Positions 14,418 to 22,881 of a stretch of DNA of 64,000 nucleotides are shown here, one piece after another. The DNA is from Ewingella sp. CoE-038-23 (GTDB lineage: Bacteria > Pseudomonadota > Gammaproteobacteria > Enterobacterales > Enterobacteriaceae), in contig NZ_JAZHOH010000001.1 of NCBI RefSeq assembly GCF_040419245.1, positions 3,906,001 to 3,970,000 on the forward strand, written 5' to 3'. The notes under the pieces were generated by a model. It saw only the letters and a list, made by a program, of their open reading frames with translations, ran no database searches and was not told where the DNA came from. The position numbers and the translations under genes were made by a program. Position 1 is the first letter of the stretch; each line of letters starts with the position of its first letter.

Positions 14418-15215
14418 ATGTATCAAACATTATTACGCGCACTGATTAGCTTGGTTTCACTTGGCCTGTTTTTTGGGGCTGCACCCAGCCGGGCGGCCAG
14501 TTCGGTACTGGTGTGGCCGGTGTATCAAATCATTGAGTCTGACCAAAACGGCTCGGCGCTGTGGCTGGAAAATCGCGGCGCGGCGCCCGTCTCACTGCAG
14601 GTCCGCGTGCTGGCGTGGAAACAGGAAAATTTCAACGAACGCTATGCGGACCAAAATGACGTGGTCGCCAGCCCGCCCTTCGCCACCGTCGCTCCCGGCC
14701 AACGCCAGCTGATTCGTTTGATTCGCAACACCCCCGTTCCGGCTAATACCGAGAAAGCGTTTCGCATCATCATCGACGAAATCCCTTCGCCATTGCAGCC
14801 TTCCGAGCAGGGTAAAGAGAAAGCCGTGGTCGGTTTGCAGCTGCAAATGCGCTATTTGCTGCCGCTATTCCTCGACGGCGAAGGCATCTGGACCAACGAA
14901 CGCGCGGATATCAAACGCAATCTGGCGGATGCCACCAAGCCAGTTCTCAAATGGAGCATTGAGAGCGGCGGCGGTAAGTCTTTCCTGAGAATTCGCAATA
15001 CTGGCGTGGTTCACGCCCGCCTGAGCAACGTCTTCTGGTCAATGACCGGCGACGCCAAACGCGGCGTCAAAGCCATGACCACCGGCTTTATGGGCTACGT
15101 ATTGCCGGGTCAAGAGATGCGCTGGCCGGTGCCTGCGGGCGTGATCCCCGGCGGGCAGCTTAATGCGCAAATCGCTGATAACGCTGAACCTATTGTGATC
15201 CCGCGCGGCGAATAA
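14418..15215 (+). CDS. Csu-type periplasmic pilus chaperone, CsuC-like
   Basis: A 265-residue two-domain immunoglobulin-like chaperone with a signal peptide (about 1-26, ending SRA). N-domain features: SVLVWPVYQIIESDQNGSALWLENRG, the basic/hydrophobic stretch QRQLIRLIRNTPVP and KAFRIIIDEIP that lines the subunit-binding cleft. Archaic chaperones keep pilin subunits folded by donating a beta strand. The stop overlaps the usher start (TAATG at 15213-15217), showing translational coupling in the operon. Confidence 0.9.
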   Translation: MYQTLLRALISLVSLGLFFGAAPSRAASSVLVWPVYQIIESDQNGSALWLENRGAAPVSLQVRVLAWKQENFNERYADQNDVVASPPFATVAPGQRQLIRLIRNTPVPANTEKAFRIIIDEIPSPLQPSEQGKEKAVVGLQLQMRYLLPLFLDGEGIWTNERADIKRNLADATKPVLKWSIESGGGKSFLRIRNTGVVHARLSNVFWSMTGDAKRGVKAMTTGFMGYVLPGQEMRWPVPAGVIPGGQLNAQIADNAEPIVIPRGE

Positions 15216-17806
15216 TGCCGGAGCCGCAACGCATGGAAACCAGAGGTTTCGCCCTGAGGACGGGGCTATTGGCTTACCAAATGGCGTGCCGAACGGCGCG
15301 CCACGGCATGACGCTGATCTTCGCCAGCGGCATGAGCCTGCTGCTGCTGCCCATGGCCGGACAGGGGGCAGAGTATGACGCCCTGCCCGCCGCGCCGCGC
15401 GCCCTGCCCACGCAGGCGGAGGCGACCTATTATCTGGCGATCATGGTCAATGGTCAGACGGACAATCAGGTGGTGCCAGTGATTTTTCGCGACAACGCGT
15501 GGTTCGTCGAGTCCGGCGTGCTGGCGAAAAACCACGTGCATCTCAACGGCCAGCAGCAAGGCTTAGTCAACGTCAGCGCGCTGCCAGAGGTGAAAACCGA
15601 GTACAACTCGGCCAGCCAGCAGCTGGTGTTGAAGGTACCCGATGCGTGGTTGCCGCAGCAAAATATTCGCGGCGACAGCCTACTGAGCTATACGCCGTCG
15701 CAGAGCAGCAACGGCCTGCTGTTCAACTATGACTCTTACTACACTGACCCGCACGAAGGGCCGCGATCCATCGCCACCTGGATGGAGCAGCGGCTGTTCA
15801 GCGACGTGGGAATTCTGACCAACACCGGCACCTGGCGCTACAATATGGACACGCCGGAGGGATTCTCGGAGAGTTCAACCTCCGACGGCTATATCCGCTA
15901 TGACACCTACTGGCGCTACTCGGACGAGCAGAGCTTGATCAGCTATCAGGTGGGTGACTTCGTGAGTAACTCGCTGACCTGGAGCAACTCGGCGCGCATG
16001 GGCGGGCTGCGCGTCAGCCGCAACTTCGGCGTGCGCCCGGACTTGGTGACCTATCCGCTGCTGCAATATAGCGGGACCGCCGCCGTGCCGACCACCGTCG
16101 ACCTGTTCCTTAACGGTTTTAAGGCCAGCACCAATAATCTGAATTCCGGCCCCTTCACCCTGACCAACGTGCCTTATATCAACGGCGCGGGCGAGGCCAC
16201 GGTGGTCACCACCGACGCCCTTGGGCGACAGGTTTCCACCAGCGTGCCGTTTTATGTTTCCAACACCCTGCTGCGCAGCGGGTTGTCTGATTTCGACTTA
16301 TCCCTCGGCGCGGTCAGGCAAAATTATGGTATCAGCAGCGGCGACTACTCCGACGCGGCTTTCAGCGGCATTTATCGCTACGGCATTACCAATTACCTGA
16401 CGCTCTCCAGCCACGGTGAGGCAACCAACGGGCTGGCATTAGGCGGCATTGGAGCTGATTTGGCGGTCGGGCACTGGGGGACGCTCAGCGTTTCTGGCAG
16501 CCAGAGTCAGGCCAACCACGCGCCGCGCACCCTCGGTGAGTTTGATATCAATGGCAATAATCCGGCGAACAATGTTATTGGCGGCATACCCAATAACAAC
16601 GGCGAAATCACCAATCCGAAGGACCCCACCCGCGTTACCGACGAGAAAAGCGGCAACCAATATACGGTCGGCTACTCCTACTATTCCACCCTGTTTAGCC
16701 TTTCGGCGCTGCGCTCGTCGCGCACGCCGGGCTATCAGGATTTAACCTCTTACACCAGTGATACCAGCCTGAGCCGCCGGGCCGATCAGGTGACTTTCAG
16801 CACCTCGCCTTTCGGCCAGTCCAGCGGCACGGTGGGGGTGGGTTATTACGACGTGGAAGCCTATGACCAGAGCCATACGCGGCTGCTCAACCTCTCTTAC
16901 AGCCGCTCGCTGTGGGGGCAGTCGAGCATGTTCCTGTCACTGAATAAAACCCTCAGCGACAGCGGCTACAGCGCCCAGCTTCAGTTCATCATCCCGCTGG
17001 ATATGAACACCAGCATCAATGCCGGATTGCAGCGCGACAGCGGCGGCCACTACCGCGAGCAGATTGGGGCCAGCAAAACGGCGCCGACCGAGGGCGGGCT
17101 GGGGTGGAACTTGGCTTATACCGGCGGCAGCGACCCCTATCAGCAGGCTGATGCCACATGGAAAACGCGCTACGCCACTCTGCAGGGCGGGCTGTATGGC
17201 GAAAGCGGCAACTACACCAACTGGGCAGATCTGAGCGGCTCGGTGGTGTTTATCGCCAATGACTTCTTTCTGTCGGACAAGATTAACGACGCCTTCATGG
17301 TGGTGGATACCGACAATTACGCCGACGTGCCGGTGATGTATGAAAACCAGAAAATGGGAAAAACCGATAAAAAAGGCCATCTGCTGATCCCAACCGTCAG
17401 CTCCTATTACCCGGCGAAGGTGGAAATTGACACCCTGCCTCTGCCTGCCGATGCCGTGGCGAATCGCGTGGTGGACAATATTTCCGTGCGCGAAGGCAGC
17501 GGCGTGGTGGTGAAGTTCCCGGTGAAGCGCGAGCTGTCGGCCACCATTAAAATCAACGATATCCACGGCGAGCCGCTCAAATTGGGCACGCTGGTTACCG
17601 AGCAAAACAGTCAGCAAACCACGGTGTCCGGCTATGAAGGGCTGGTCTACTTCAGCAACCTTCAGCAGCACAACGTGTTAGTGATTCGTCAGGAAGATAA
17701 TTCGGTTTGTCGGGTTGGCTTTGACCTGAATCTTAACCATCACAGCATTGAGCAAATTGGCCCGCTGGTTTGCCATCCCAACGCAGGGTCAGGAGGTAAG
17801 ATATGA
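15215..17806 (+). CDS. Csu-type outer-membrane usher, CsuD-like
   Basis: An 863-residue fimbrial usher. A long signal region (to about residue 52, AGQGAEY) is followed by an N-terminal chaperone-binding domain (EATYYLAIMVNGQ), a beta-barrel with plug (NNLNSGPFTLTNVP, TDALGRQVSTSVPFYVS) and C-terminal domains (ANDFFLSDKINDAFMVVDT, MGKTDKKGHLLIPTV). It threads and secretes pilins handed over by the chaperone. Start ATG 15215 overlaps the chaperone stop; ATG 15233 is an alternative. Its TGA overlaps the ATG of the tip gene. The frame is intact. Confidence 0.92.
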   Translation: MPEPQRMETRGFALRTGLLAYQMACRTARHGMTLIFASGMSLLLLPMAGQGAEYDALPAAPRALPTQAEATYYLAIMVNGQTDNQVVPVIFRDNAWFVESGVLAKNHVHLNGQQQGLVNVSALPEVKTEYNSASQQLVLKVPDAWLPQQNIRGDSLLSYTPSQSSNGLLFNYDSYYTDPHEGPRSIATWMEQRLFSDVGILTNTGTWRYNMDTPEGFSESSTSDGYIRYDTYWRYSDEQSLISYQVGDFVSNSLTWSNSARMGGLRVSRNFGVRPDLVTYPLLQYSGTAAVPTTVDLFLNGFKASTNNLNSGPFTLTNVPYINGAGEATVVTTDALGRQVSTSVPFYVSNTLLRSGLSDFDLSLGAVRQNYGISSGDYSDAAFSGIYRYGITNYLTLSSHGEATNGLALGGIGADLAVGHWGTLSVSGSQSQANHAPRTLGEFDINGNNPANNVIGGIPNNNGEITNPKDPTRVTDEKSGNQYTVGYSYYSTLFSLSALRSSRTPGYQDLTSYTSDTSLSRRADQVTFSTSPFGQSSGTVGVGYYDVEAYDQSHTRLLNLSYSRSLWGQSSMFLSLNKTLSDSGYSAQLQFIIPLDMNTSINAGLQRDSGGHYREQIGASKTAPTEGGLGWNLAYTGGSDPYQQADATWKTRYATLQGGLYGESGNYTNWADLSGSVVFIANDFFLSDKINDAFMVVDTDNYADVPVMYENQKMGKTDKKGHLLIPTVSSYYPAKVEIDTLPLPADAVANRVVDNISVREGSGVVVKFPVKRELSATIKINDIHGEPLKLGTLVTEQNSQQTTVSGYEGLVYFSNLQQHNVLVIRQEDNSVCRVGFDLNLNHHSIEQIGPLVCHPNAGSGGKI

Positions 17807-18765
17807 ATCTACTCAGGATGGGGCTGCGCGCGCTGGCCGCGCTGGCTCTGTTAGTCGTTGGCCTGCCAGCGGCCTATGCCGCCTGCTCCAGCAGTCCCGG
17901 CACGGGGAGTTTTGGCACCCTCAGCTCCTTTGTGGCGGGCAGTACCGCGCAACAGGTCACGGCGACCAGCGGCTTTAAATGCACCGGCTCGCTGCTCTCC
18001 TTATTAAGTACCAACACAGTCACGGCCACTATTGCAACCTCAGCCAACGGTGTCGGCAATCAGGCAGCAATGCTTGGGCCGAACGGCGTAAAACTGCCTT
18101 ATCAGATTTGTCAGGACAATGGCTGCGGCACGGTGGTGAACGTTGGCAATCAGACCACCTGGAGCAGTACCACGCTACTCGGCCTGCTGGGCTTATTCAA
18201 CGCCAGCGACGGCTCGCTGCCACTTTACCTGCGCACGGTGACCGGGGTGAATTTACCGGCGGGAAGTTATAGCGATACGCTGGGGATTAACTGGACCTAC
18301 CATATTTGCTTCGTCGGGGTGCTGGGGCTATGTGTTTATACCGATGGCGCAGACAGCACGACAGTCACGGTGAATATGACGGTGACCAACTTCTGTTACA
18401 TCGACAATGCGCCAAATGTGAACTTCGGCTCGGCGGCTTTCCCGGCAGGGTTTGCCTCAGTAACCAACAACTCGCTGAGCATTCGCTGCACGTTGAACGC
18501 GGCTTATAGCGTCAACCTGACCAGCACGGTGCCGGGTAGCGGGCAGTATCGGCAGATGTCCTCGACCAATAACGGCGTGACCAGCTATTTGCAGTATCAA
18601 ATCTTTAAAGGGGATGCGTCGGTGTGGACCGCCGCGACCAATACCGCAATGACCGGCACCGGCGCGTCGCAAAACGTGGCTTACTCCGCGACGGTTAACC
18701 CAAGTCAGGCTAACCCACCGCCGGGAACCTATAGCGATACCGTGCTGGTGACGGTGACTTATTAG
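17803..18765 (+). CDS. Csu-type two-domain tip adhesin, CsuE-like
   Basis: A 320-residue exported protein with two SCPU domains, one from about 26 to 165 (ACSSSPGTGSFGTLSSF ... SYSDTLGINWTY) and one from about 190 to 320 (NFCYIDNAPNVNFGSA ... TYSDTVLVTVTY). Two-domain architecture at the last position of the operon is that of CsuE, whose N-terminal domain in Acinetobacter binds hydrophobic abiotic surfaces. AGGAGG precedes the ATG, which overlaps the usher stop by 4 bases. The hydrophobic tip loops known from CsuE cannot be confirmed by eye here. Confidence 0.88.
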   Translation: MNLLRMGLRALAALALLVVGLPAAYAACSSSPGTGSFGTLSSFVAGSTAQQVTATSGFKCTGSLLSLLSTNTVTATIATSANGVGNQAAMLGPNGVKLPYQICQDNGCGTVVNVGNQTTWSSTTLLGLLGLFNASDGSLPLYLRTVTGVNLPAGSYSDTLGINWTYHICFVGVLGLCVYTDGADSTTVTVNMTVTNFCYIDNAPNVNFGSAAFPAGFASVTNNSLSIRCTLNAAYSVNLTSTVPGSGQYRQMSSTNNGVTSYLQYQIFKGDASVWTAATNTAMTGTGASQNVAYSATVNPSQANPPPGTYSDTVLVTVTY

Positions 18766-18820
18766 AGGGGGAAATCATGGCAGGCCGGTGCGCGTGTCGC
18801 TGCAACGGCCTGCTACGGGC

Positions 18821-19300
18821 TTACAGCCCTTTGAGGATCTTCATGGTGGCGTCGACGTCGATTTCGTCTTCCGAGAAGATGTAAGTGGTGTTCTGGAAGG
18901 TGGTGATTGCCAGCTTCTTCAGGGTGCGCGTTGTGGCCTTTTTCTCTTCTTCTTTCGGGCGAATGCGGTTCATCAACAGGCCCACGGAGAGCACGGCATT
19001 CTCTTTGTCGATTTGCGATTCGGCAGGGACTTCTTCGCTGTAAGCCAGATAGGACTTGATGCTGGTGATTTTGATGCGCTCACCGGCAATAAAGATGTAT
19101 TTGCTTTCAGGCTCGACTTTGACGGCAAACGCCGACAGGCCTTTGTTGTTGGTGGTCGGCTCGAACGTCACCACGGCGTCTTTCTTGATTAGCTCGGGGT
19201 TGGTGACTTTAATCACGTGGAAATAACGGTTATCGCCGTTTTCATCTTTGATAAAGCCGAAACCTTTATCTTCAAACCAAGTTGTGATTGTCCCGTTCAT
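18821..19300 (-). CDS. Cold-shock-domain protein with C-terminal extension
   Basis: A 159-residue cytosolic protein. Residues 1-65 are a CspA-type cold-shock domain: start MNGTITTWFEDKGFGFIKDE with the RNP1 core KGFGFI and an RNP2-like RYFHVI, suited to single-stranded nucleic acid binding. The remaining 95 residues are charged, contain AGERIKITSIKSYLAYSEEVP and match no domain I recognise. Classic Csp proteins have about 70 residues, so this is an extended variant. It is convergent with the pilus operon and followed leftwards by alkB-independent sequence; no operon partner is evident. Confidence 0.8.
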   Translation of the reverse strand: MNGTITTWFEDKGFGFIKDENGDNRYFHVIKVTNPELIKKDAVVTFEPTTNNKGLSAFAVKVEPESKYIFIAGERIKITSIKSYLAYSEEVPAESQIDKENAVLSVGLLMNRIRPKEEEKKATTRTLKKLAITTFQNTTYIFSEDEIDVDATMKILKGL

Positions 19301-19384
19301 CGCTCTTACCGCCTAATTAATCGTTCAACATGTCAATTTTTGCAGCGCGCAGTTTAATGCAGAATGCGTGCAAAGTCCTGTGCT

Positions 19385-20050
19385 TTACCGTCCAGCCGCC
19401 TTTCTAAAGGTAAGATTGAAACGATAGCCGCCGGTAAGCGGATGTTCGCCGGCTTTTAACGGCAAAATGCCGTGATAACGCAGCCGCGACGGCCCGCCCC
19501 ATACCACGATATCCCCGTGAGTCAGCGTCACTCGCTGGGTCTTATCACTGCGCTCCATGCCGCCAAACTGGAATATCGCCGGTAATCCCAGCGACACCGA
19601 CACAATCGGCGCGCCGAAGTCGTGCTCGTCTTTGTCCTGATGCAGCGACATTTTCGCCCCTGGCTGATAACGGTTGATCAGGCAGGCGTCGGGCGCGAAA
19701 CCGGCAAAACCGGCCTGCTCGGCGGCCTCGACTGCCAGCGTGCGGAACAGCTCGGGCATCGACGGCCAGGGCTGCTGGCTCTCCGGCGACGTGGTTTGGT
19801 AACGATAGCCCTGACGGTCAGTCACCCAGCCGACCTCGCCACAGTTGGTCATGGCGACCGACATCGCATAGCCGCCCGGCGTAGCGCGATATTGGAAAGG
19901 CACCAATCCGGCAATTCTGTCGATTTCCGCCAGCAGCGCGGTGTCGTCTCGCAGCGCGCCGCCGCGCAGCACCACGGCCCCCGGCGCTAACTCTTCCCGC
20001 CAGTGTGGGTGGAAATCTGGATGATCGAACAAGTCTAAATTCATGTTCAC
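19385..20050 (-). CDS. alkB: DNA oxidative demethylase AlkB
   Basis: A 221-residue Fe(II)/2-oxoglutarate dioxygenase, close to E. coli AlkB (216). Iron ligands His137, Asp139 (SLHQDKDEHDFGAP) and His193 (RYHGILPL) and the 2-oxoglutarate arginines Arg210 and Arg216 (GGYRFNLTFRK) are all present with E. coli-like spacing. It repairs 1-methyladenine and 3-methylcytosine in DNA and RNA by oxidative demethylation. The gene stands alone here, not behind ada as in E. coli. An in-frame ATG two codons in is an alternative start. Confidence 0.93.
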   Translation of the reverse strand: MNMNLDLFDHPDFHPHWREELAPGAVVLRGGALRDDTALLAEIDRIAGLVPFQYRATPGGYAMSVAMTNCGEVGWVTDRQGYRYQTTSPESQQPWPSMPELFRTLAVEAAEQAGFAGFAPDACLINRYQPGAKMSLHQDKDEHDFGAPIVSVSLGLPAIFQFGGMERSDKTQRVTLTHGDIVVWGGPSRLRYHGILPLKAGEHPLTGGYRFNLTFRKAAGR

Positions 20051-20162
20051 CTCCGATGACGTTATTGATTAAGTATATAGCCTGATAAGCCTAGCGGCGG
20101 TCGGAAGCTTTGGCTAAGGTTGAAGCATTACGCGTTTTCAACATCACTGATAAGGAAGGATC

Positions 20163-20981
20163 ATGGCTCGCGAAATCAATAAGGACACCCAACTTTGTAT
20201 GTCACTGTCCGGCCGCCCCGGCAATTTCGGCACCCGCTTTCATAACTATTTGTATCAGGCTCTGGATCTGAATTTTATCTATAAAGCCTTCTCAACCCAA
20301 GATATTGAGGCCGCCGTGAAGGGCGTGCGCGCGCTGGGTATTCGCGGCTGCGCGGTGTCGATGCCCTTCAAGGAGGCCTGCATCCCCTTCCTCGACGAGC
20401 TTGACCCGTCCGCCACCGCCATTCAATCGGTCAACACTATTGTGAATGACGACGGCTTCCTGCGGGCTTACAACACTGACTACATTGCCGTGGCGAAACT
20501 GCTGGAGCAGTATCAGGTGCCGAAGTACGCGGTGTTCGCCCTGCGCGGCAGCGGCGGCATGGGCAAAGCCGTGGTGGCGGCCATCCGCGATGCCGGCTTC
20601 ACCCAGGGCTATGTGATTGCTCGCAACGAGAAAAGTGGCCGCGCGCTGGCCAAAGAGTACGGCTACGAGTGGCGAAGCGAGGTCGGCGACGCCGCCGTGG
20701 ATATGCTGGTTAACGTCACGCCAATTGGCATGGAAGGCGGCCCGGACGTCGACGCGCTGGCTTTCGACAAATCCGTAATTGATCGCGCCTCGGTGGTGTT
20801 CGACGTGGTGGCATCGCCGGTAGAAACCCCGCTGATTCGCTACGCGCTCGAGCAGAACAAGCAGGTGATCACCGGCGCGGAAGTCGCGGCATTACAGGCG
20901 GTCGAGCAGTTTGTGCTGTATACCGGCAAAAGGCCGGATGACGCCCTGATTGAAAAAGCCGCGGCCCACGCGCGGGGCTAA
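20163..20981 (+). CDS. Shikimate 5-dehydrogenase-like protein (SDH-L type)
   Basis: A 272-residue AroE-fold oxidoreductase. The substrate domain shows SLSGRPGNFGTRFHN, the catalytic lysine in VSMPFKEAC and the paired aspartate in AYNTDY. The nucleotide domain has a glycine loop GSGGMGKAV and VNVTPIGM. It differs from canonical AroE (SGSPGN for the usual GxPxxHS start), as in the SDH-L group typified by Haemophilus HI0607, which has weak shikimate activity and an unclear role. AAGGAAGGATC lies before the ATG. It is convergent with exbD. Confidence 0.82.
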   Translation: MAREINKDTQLCMSLSGRPGNFGTRFHNYLYQALDLNFIYKAFSTQDIEAAVKGVRALGIRGCAVSMPFKEACIPFLDELDPSATAIQSVNTIVNDDGFLRAYNTDYIAVAKLLEQYQVPKYAVFALRGSGGMGKAVVAAIRDAGFTQGYVIARNEKSGRALAKEYGYEWRSEVGDAAVDMLVNVTPIGMEGGPDVDALAFDKSVIDRASVVFDVVASPVETPLIRYALEQNKQVITGAEVAALQAVEQFVLYTGKRPDDALIEKAAAHARG

Positions 20982-20995
20982 GAGACGAACAGGCA

Positions 20996-21028
20996 TAAAA
21001 AAACCCTCTCTTGTTAGGGAGAGGGTTT
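20996..21028 (-). terminator. Terminator behind exbBD
   Basis: AAACCCTCTC (21001-21010) pairs perfectly with GAGAGGGTTT (21019-21028). Read leftwards the stem runs into a T-run made by the A-run at 20997-21003. It closes the leftward exbB-exbD operon, and may also serve the convergent dehydrogenase gene. Confidence 0.8.
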
Positions 21029-21048
21029 AAGGCGATGCGGATCCAGCC

Positions 21049-21474
21049 TTACTGAGCAGCAGTCTGCTCGGCGCCCACCAGACCGACCTTCAGATAACCT
21101 GCTTTACGCAGCGTATCCATCACGTTCATCAGCGTTTCATAATCCACCGACTTATCAGCCTGGAAGAAAATGGTGCTTTGCTTGTTGCCCTGCGTGCGCT
21201 GGTCAAGCATAGACGTCAGGTTGGCGCTGTTTACCACGTCATCGCCCAGATAGAGCTGCTTATCGGCTTTCACCGTCAGGAACACCGGCTTTTCAGGGCG
21301 CGGCTGAGGCTTGGCGGTTGAAGCGGGTAAATCGACGCGCACATCAACGGTCGCTAACGGTGCGGCCACCATGAAGATGATCAGCAACACCAACATCACG
21401 TCGATAAAAGGCGTGACGTTGATGTCATGCATTTCACCGCTTTCGTCGAGGTCGTCATTTAAACGTATGGCCAT
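21049..21474 (-). CDS. exbD: TonB-system energy-transducing protein ExbD
   Basis: A 141-residue inner-membrane protein, same length as E. coli ExbD, with one transmembrane helix (about 23-43) that carries the essential proton-path residue Asp25 (NVTPFIDVMLVLL). The C-terminal part is periplasmic. With ExbB it uses the proton gradient to drive TonB and thus uptake of siderophores and vitamin B12 through outer-membrane receptors. It lies 6 bases behind exbB in an operon that ends in a terminator at 20996-21028. Confidence 0.96.
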   Translation of the reverse strand: MAIRLNDDLDESGEMHDINVTPFIDVMLVLLIIFMVAAPLATVDVRVDLPASTAKPQPRPEKPVFLTVKADKQLYLGDDVVNSANLTSMLDQRTQGNKQSTIFFQADKSVDYETLMNVMDTLRKAGYLKVGLVGAEQTAAQ

Positions 21475-21480
21475 GATGAA

Positions 21481-22410
21481 TTACCCTACGCGCAGCTGGC
21501 GGTCTGCCTGAGGACGTGGCGTTTCGCCCGCGCTCGCGGCCAGGTCCAGATCACGGCCTTGCAACAGTAAAATTTGTGCCGCCACGTCACCCACTTGGTG
21601 GCGGTAAGAAGCAATGGTACGCGCGAAGATGTTGTAGATAACCACCGCAGGAATTGCCGCGACCAGACCAACCGCCGTTGCCAGCAGGGCTTCGGCGATG
21701 CCCGGTGCCACAACCGCGAGGTTGGTGGTTTGCGTCTGTGCGATACCGATAAAGCTGTTCATGATGCCCCAGACGGTGCCGAACAGGCCGACAAACGGAG
21801 AAATCGCCCCGATGGTCGCCAGAATACCGTTACCCCGGCCCATGTGGCGGCCCGCGGCGCTAACACGGCGCTCAAGGCGGAAGCTGGTGCGATCTTTAAT
21901 GCCGCCGTTGTCGGTAGAACCGGCAGAAAGCTCAAGCTCGTTTTGTGCGTCACGCAGCATTTGGCTGCTGATGCTGGTGGCGGCGAAGCTTTCGGCTTCT
22001 TCAGCGGCTTCGTCCAAGGTGCGGGCACCGGCCAGCGCGGAGAACTCACGGCGCAGGCGGCGTTTGCCACTCCACACTTCCGCGCCCTTGCTGAACAGCA
22101 GCGTCCAGGTGACGACGGAGGCCAGTAGCAGACCAATCATCACGGTCTTCACTACGACGTCAGCGTGGTGATACATGCCAAGAACTGAAAGATCTTTCGG
22201 GATAACCGGAACCGCGGCGGTATTGGCGGTAGGTTCAGAAGAGGTGCTAACCGGAGTGACTGCCGTTGGCGCGTCGTTGCTGTTCGTTGCAGAAGGCTGA
22301 GCCGTTTGCGTGACGGCGTTGGCCGCAGGAGAAGAAGGTGCTGCTAACGCGGTGCCACTCAGACCTGCTACCAAAACGAAGGACATCAAAGCTGACGCCA
22401 CTTTTTTCAT
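21481..22410 (-). CDS. exbB: TonB-system proton channel ExbB, long Serratia-type form
   Basis: A 309-residue ExbB, longer than the 244 residues of E. coli. From ATG 22410 it begins with a cleavable-looking signal peptide (MKKVASALMSFVLVAGLSG, then ALAAPS) and a Ala/Pro/Thr/Ser-rich periplasmic stretch of roughly 45 residues before the conserved part (HHADVVVKTVMIGLLLASVVT). The MotA/TolQ/ExbB proton-channel domain follows (SPFVGLFGTVWGIMNSFIGI, EALLATAVGLVAAIPAVVIYN). An upstream in-frame ATG at 22473 is possible. A Fur-like box at 22530-22548 suggests iron-regulated expression. Confidence 0.93.
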   Translation of the reverse strand: MKKVASALMSFVLVAGLSGTALAAPSSPAANAVTQTAQPSATNSNDAPTAVTPVSTSSEPTANTAAVPVIPKDLSVLGMYHHADVVVKTVMIGLLLASVVTWTLLFSKGAEVWSGKRRLRREFSALAGARTLDEAAEEAESFAATSISSQMLRDAQNELELSAGSTDNGGIKDRTSFRLERRVSAAGRHMGRGNGILATIGAISPFVGLFGTVWGIMNSFIGIAQTQTTNLAVVAPGIAEALLATAVGLVAAIPAVVIYNIFARTIASYRHQVGDVAAQILLLQGRDLDLAASAGETPRPQADRQLRVG

Positions 22411-22529
22411 ATTATTGCGAGCCGTTTTCACGCGTCGCCTCCAGCAAAAATCAGTGTTAAAGGGTTTATTCATGGGTAAAGACAGCCCCAAATCATAGCA
22501 AATTAAAAGCCCGAATTGATAGTGGTTCT

Positions 22530-22548
22530 CATTATTATTTACATTATC
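22530..22548 (-). promoter_or_regulatory. Probable Fur box of exbBD
   Basis: The 19 bases here match the Fur consensus GATAATGATAATCATTATC at 13 positions, with an intact right half CATTATC, and an overlapping GGTTCTCATTATT lies directly to the left. It sits about 120 bases upstream of the exbB start, as expected for iron-repressed exbBD. Confidence 0.55.
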
Positions 22549-22735
22549 GCGCCTAGCGCTGGCGCTGTCTTTGACCAAAAACAAGGCTTTCAAATGGCCG
22601 ATTAAAAACCACACAATCTTACCGACTTCACACTTTCAGAAAAAATTCACACCGAAATCAACAGACTGCCGCCATATTCAAACATTAAAACAATGTTTTA
22701 AATATTAAGTAATGACATTTCAAAACTGTTTACAC

Positions 22736-22757
22736 TTTGTGATAACGCTCAAATAAC
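22736..22757 (+). promoter_or_regulatory. Candidate CRP site upstream of the TRAP operon
   Basis: TGTGATAACGCTCAAA (22738-22753) has a perfect left half site TGTGA, a 6-base spacer and a partial right half TCAAA (consensus TCACA). Its position 130 bases before the binding-protein gene fits catabolite control of a carboxylate uptake system. Confidence 0.4.
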
Positions 22758-22881
22758 CGACAAACCTAATCGGGTATTTTGCTTGTGAAGACATAGACCG
22801 GATACCGGCAGTCTTCGTGCAGGTCATTCAATTCCCTCTTTTTTGATGTTCACTTTTACTGAGTACCCTGGAGACAAACTG

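Larger units (their letters stand above)
22411..22881. other. Divergent intergenic region exbB / TRAP transporter
   Basis: About 470 AT-rich bases between two divergent operons. It carries a Fur-like box on the exbB side and a CRP-like site on the TRAP side, listed separately. A stretch GACATAGACCGG near 22788 was compared with MetJ boxes and does not match. No other gene is supported. Confidence 0.6.

Noticed and set aside
18777..18884. 35-codon ORF right behind the tip adhesin gene with a strong ribosome site
   Set aside because: It runs into the 3' end of the convergent cold-shock gene, contains a hairpin (18780-18813) and has no recognisable protein features; possibly a remnant, but not supportable.
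22780..22815. MetJ-box-like GAAGACATAGACCGG
   Set aside because: Too few matches to tandem AGACGTCT boxes, and it is far from metC and upstream of the TRAP operon.
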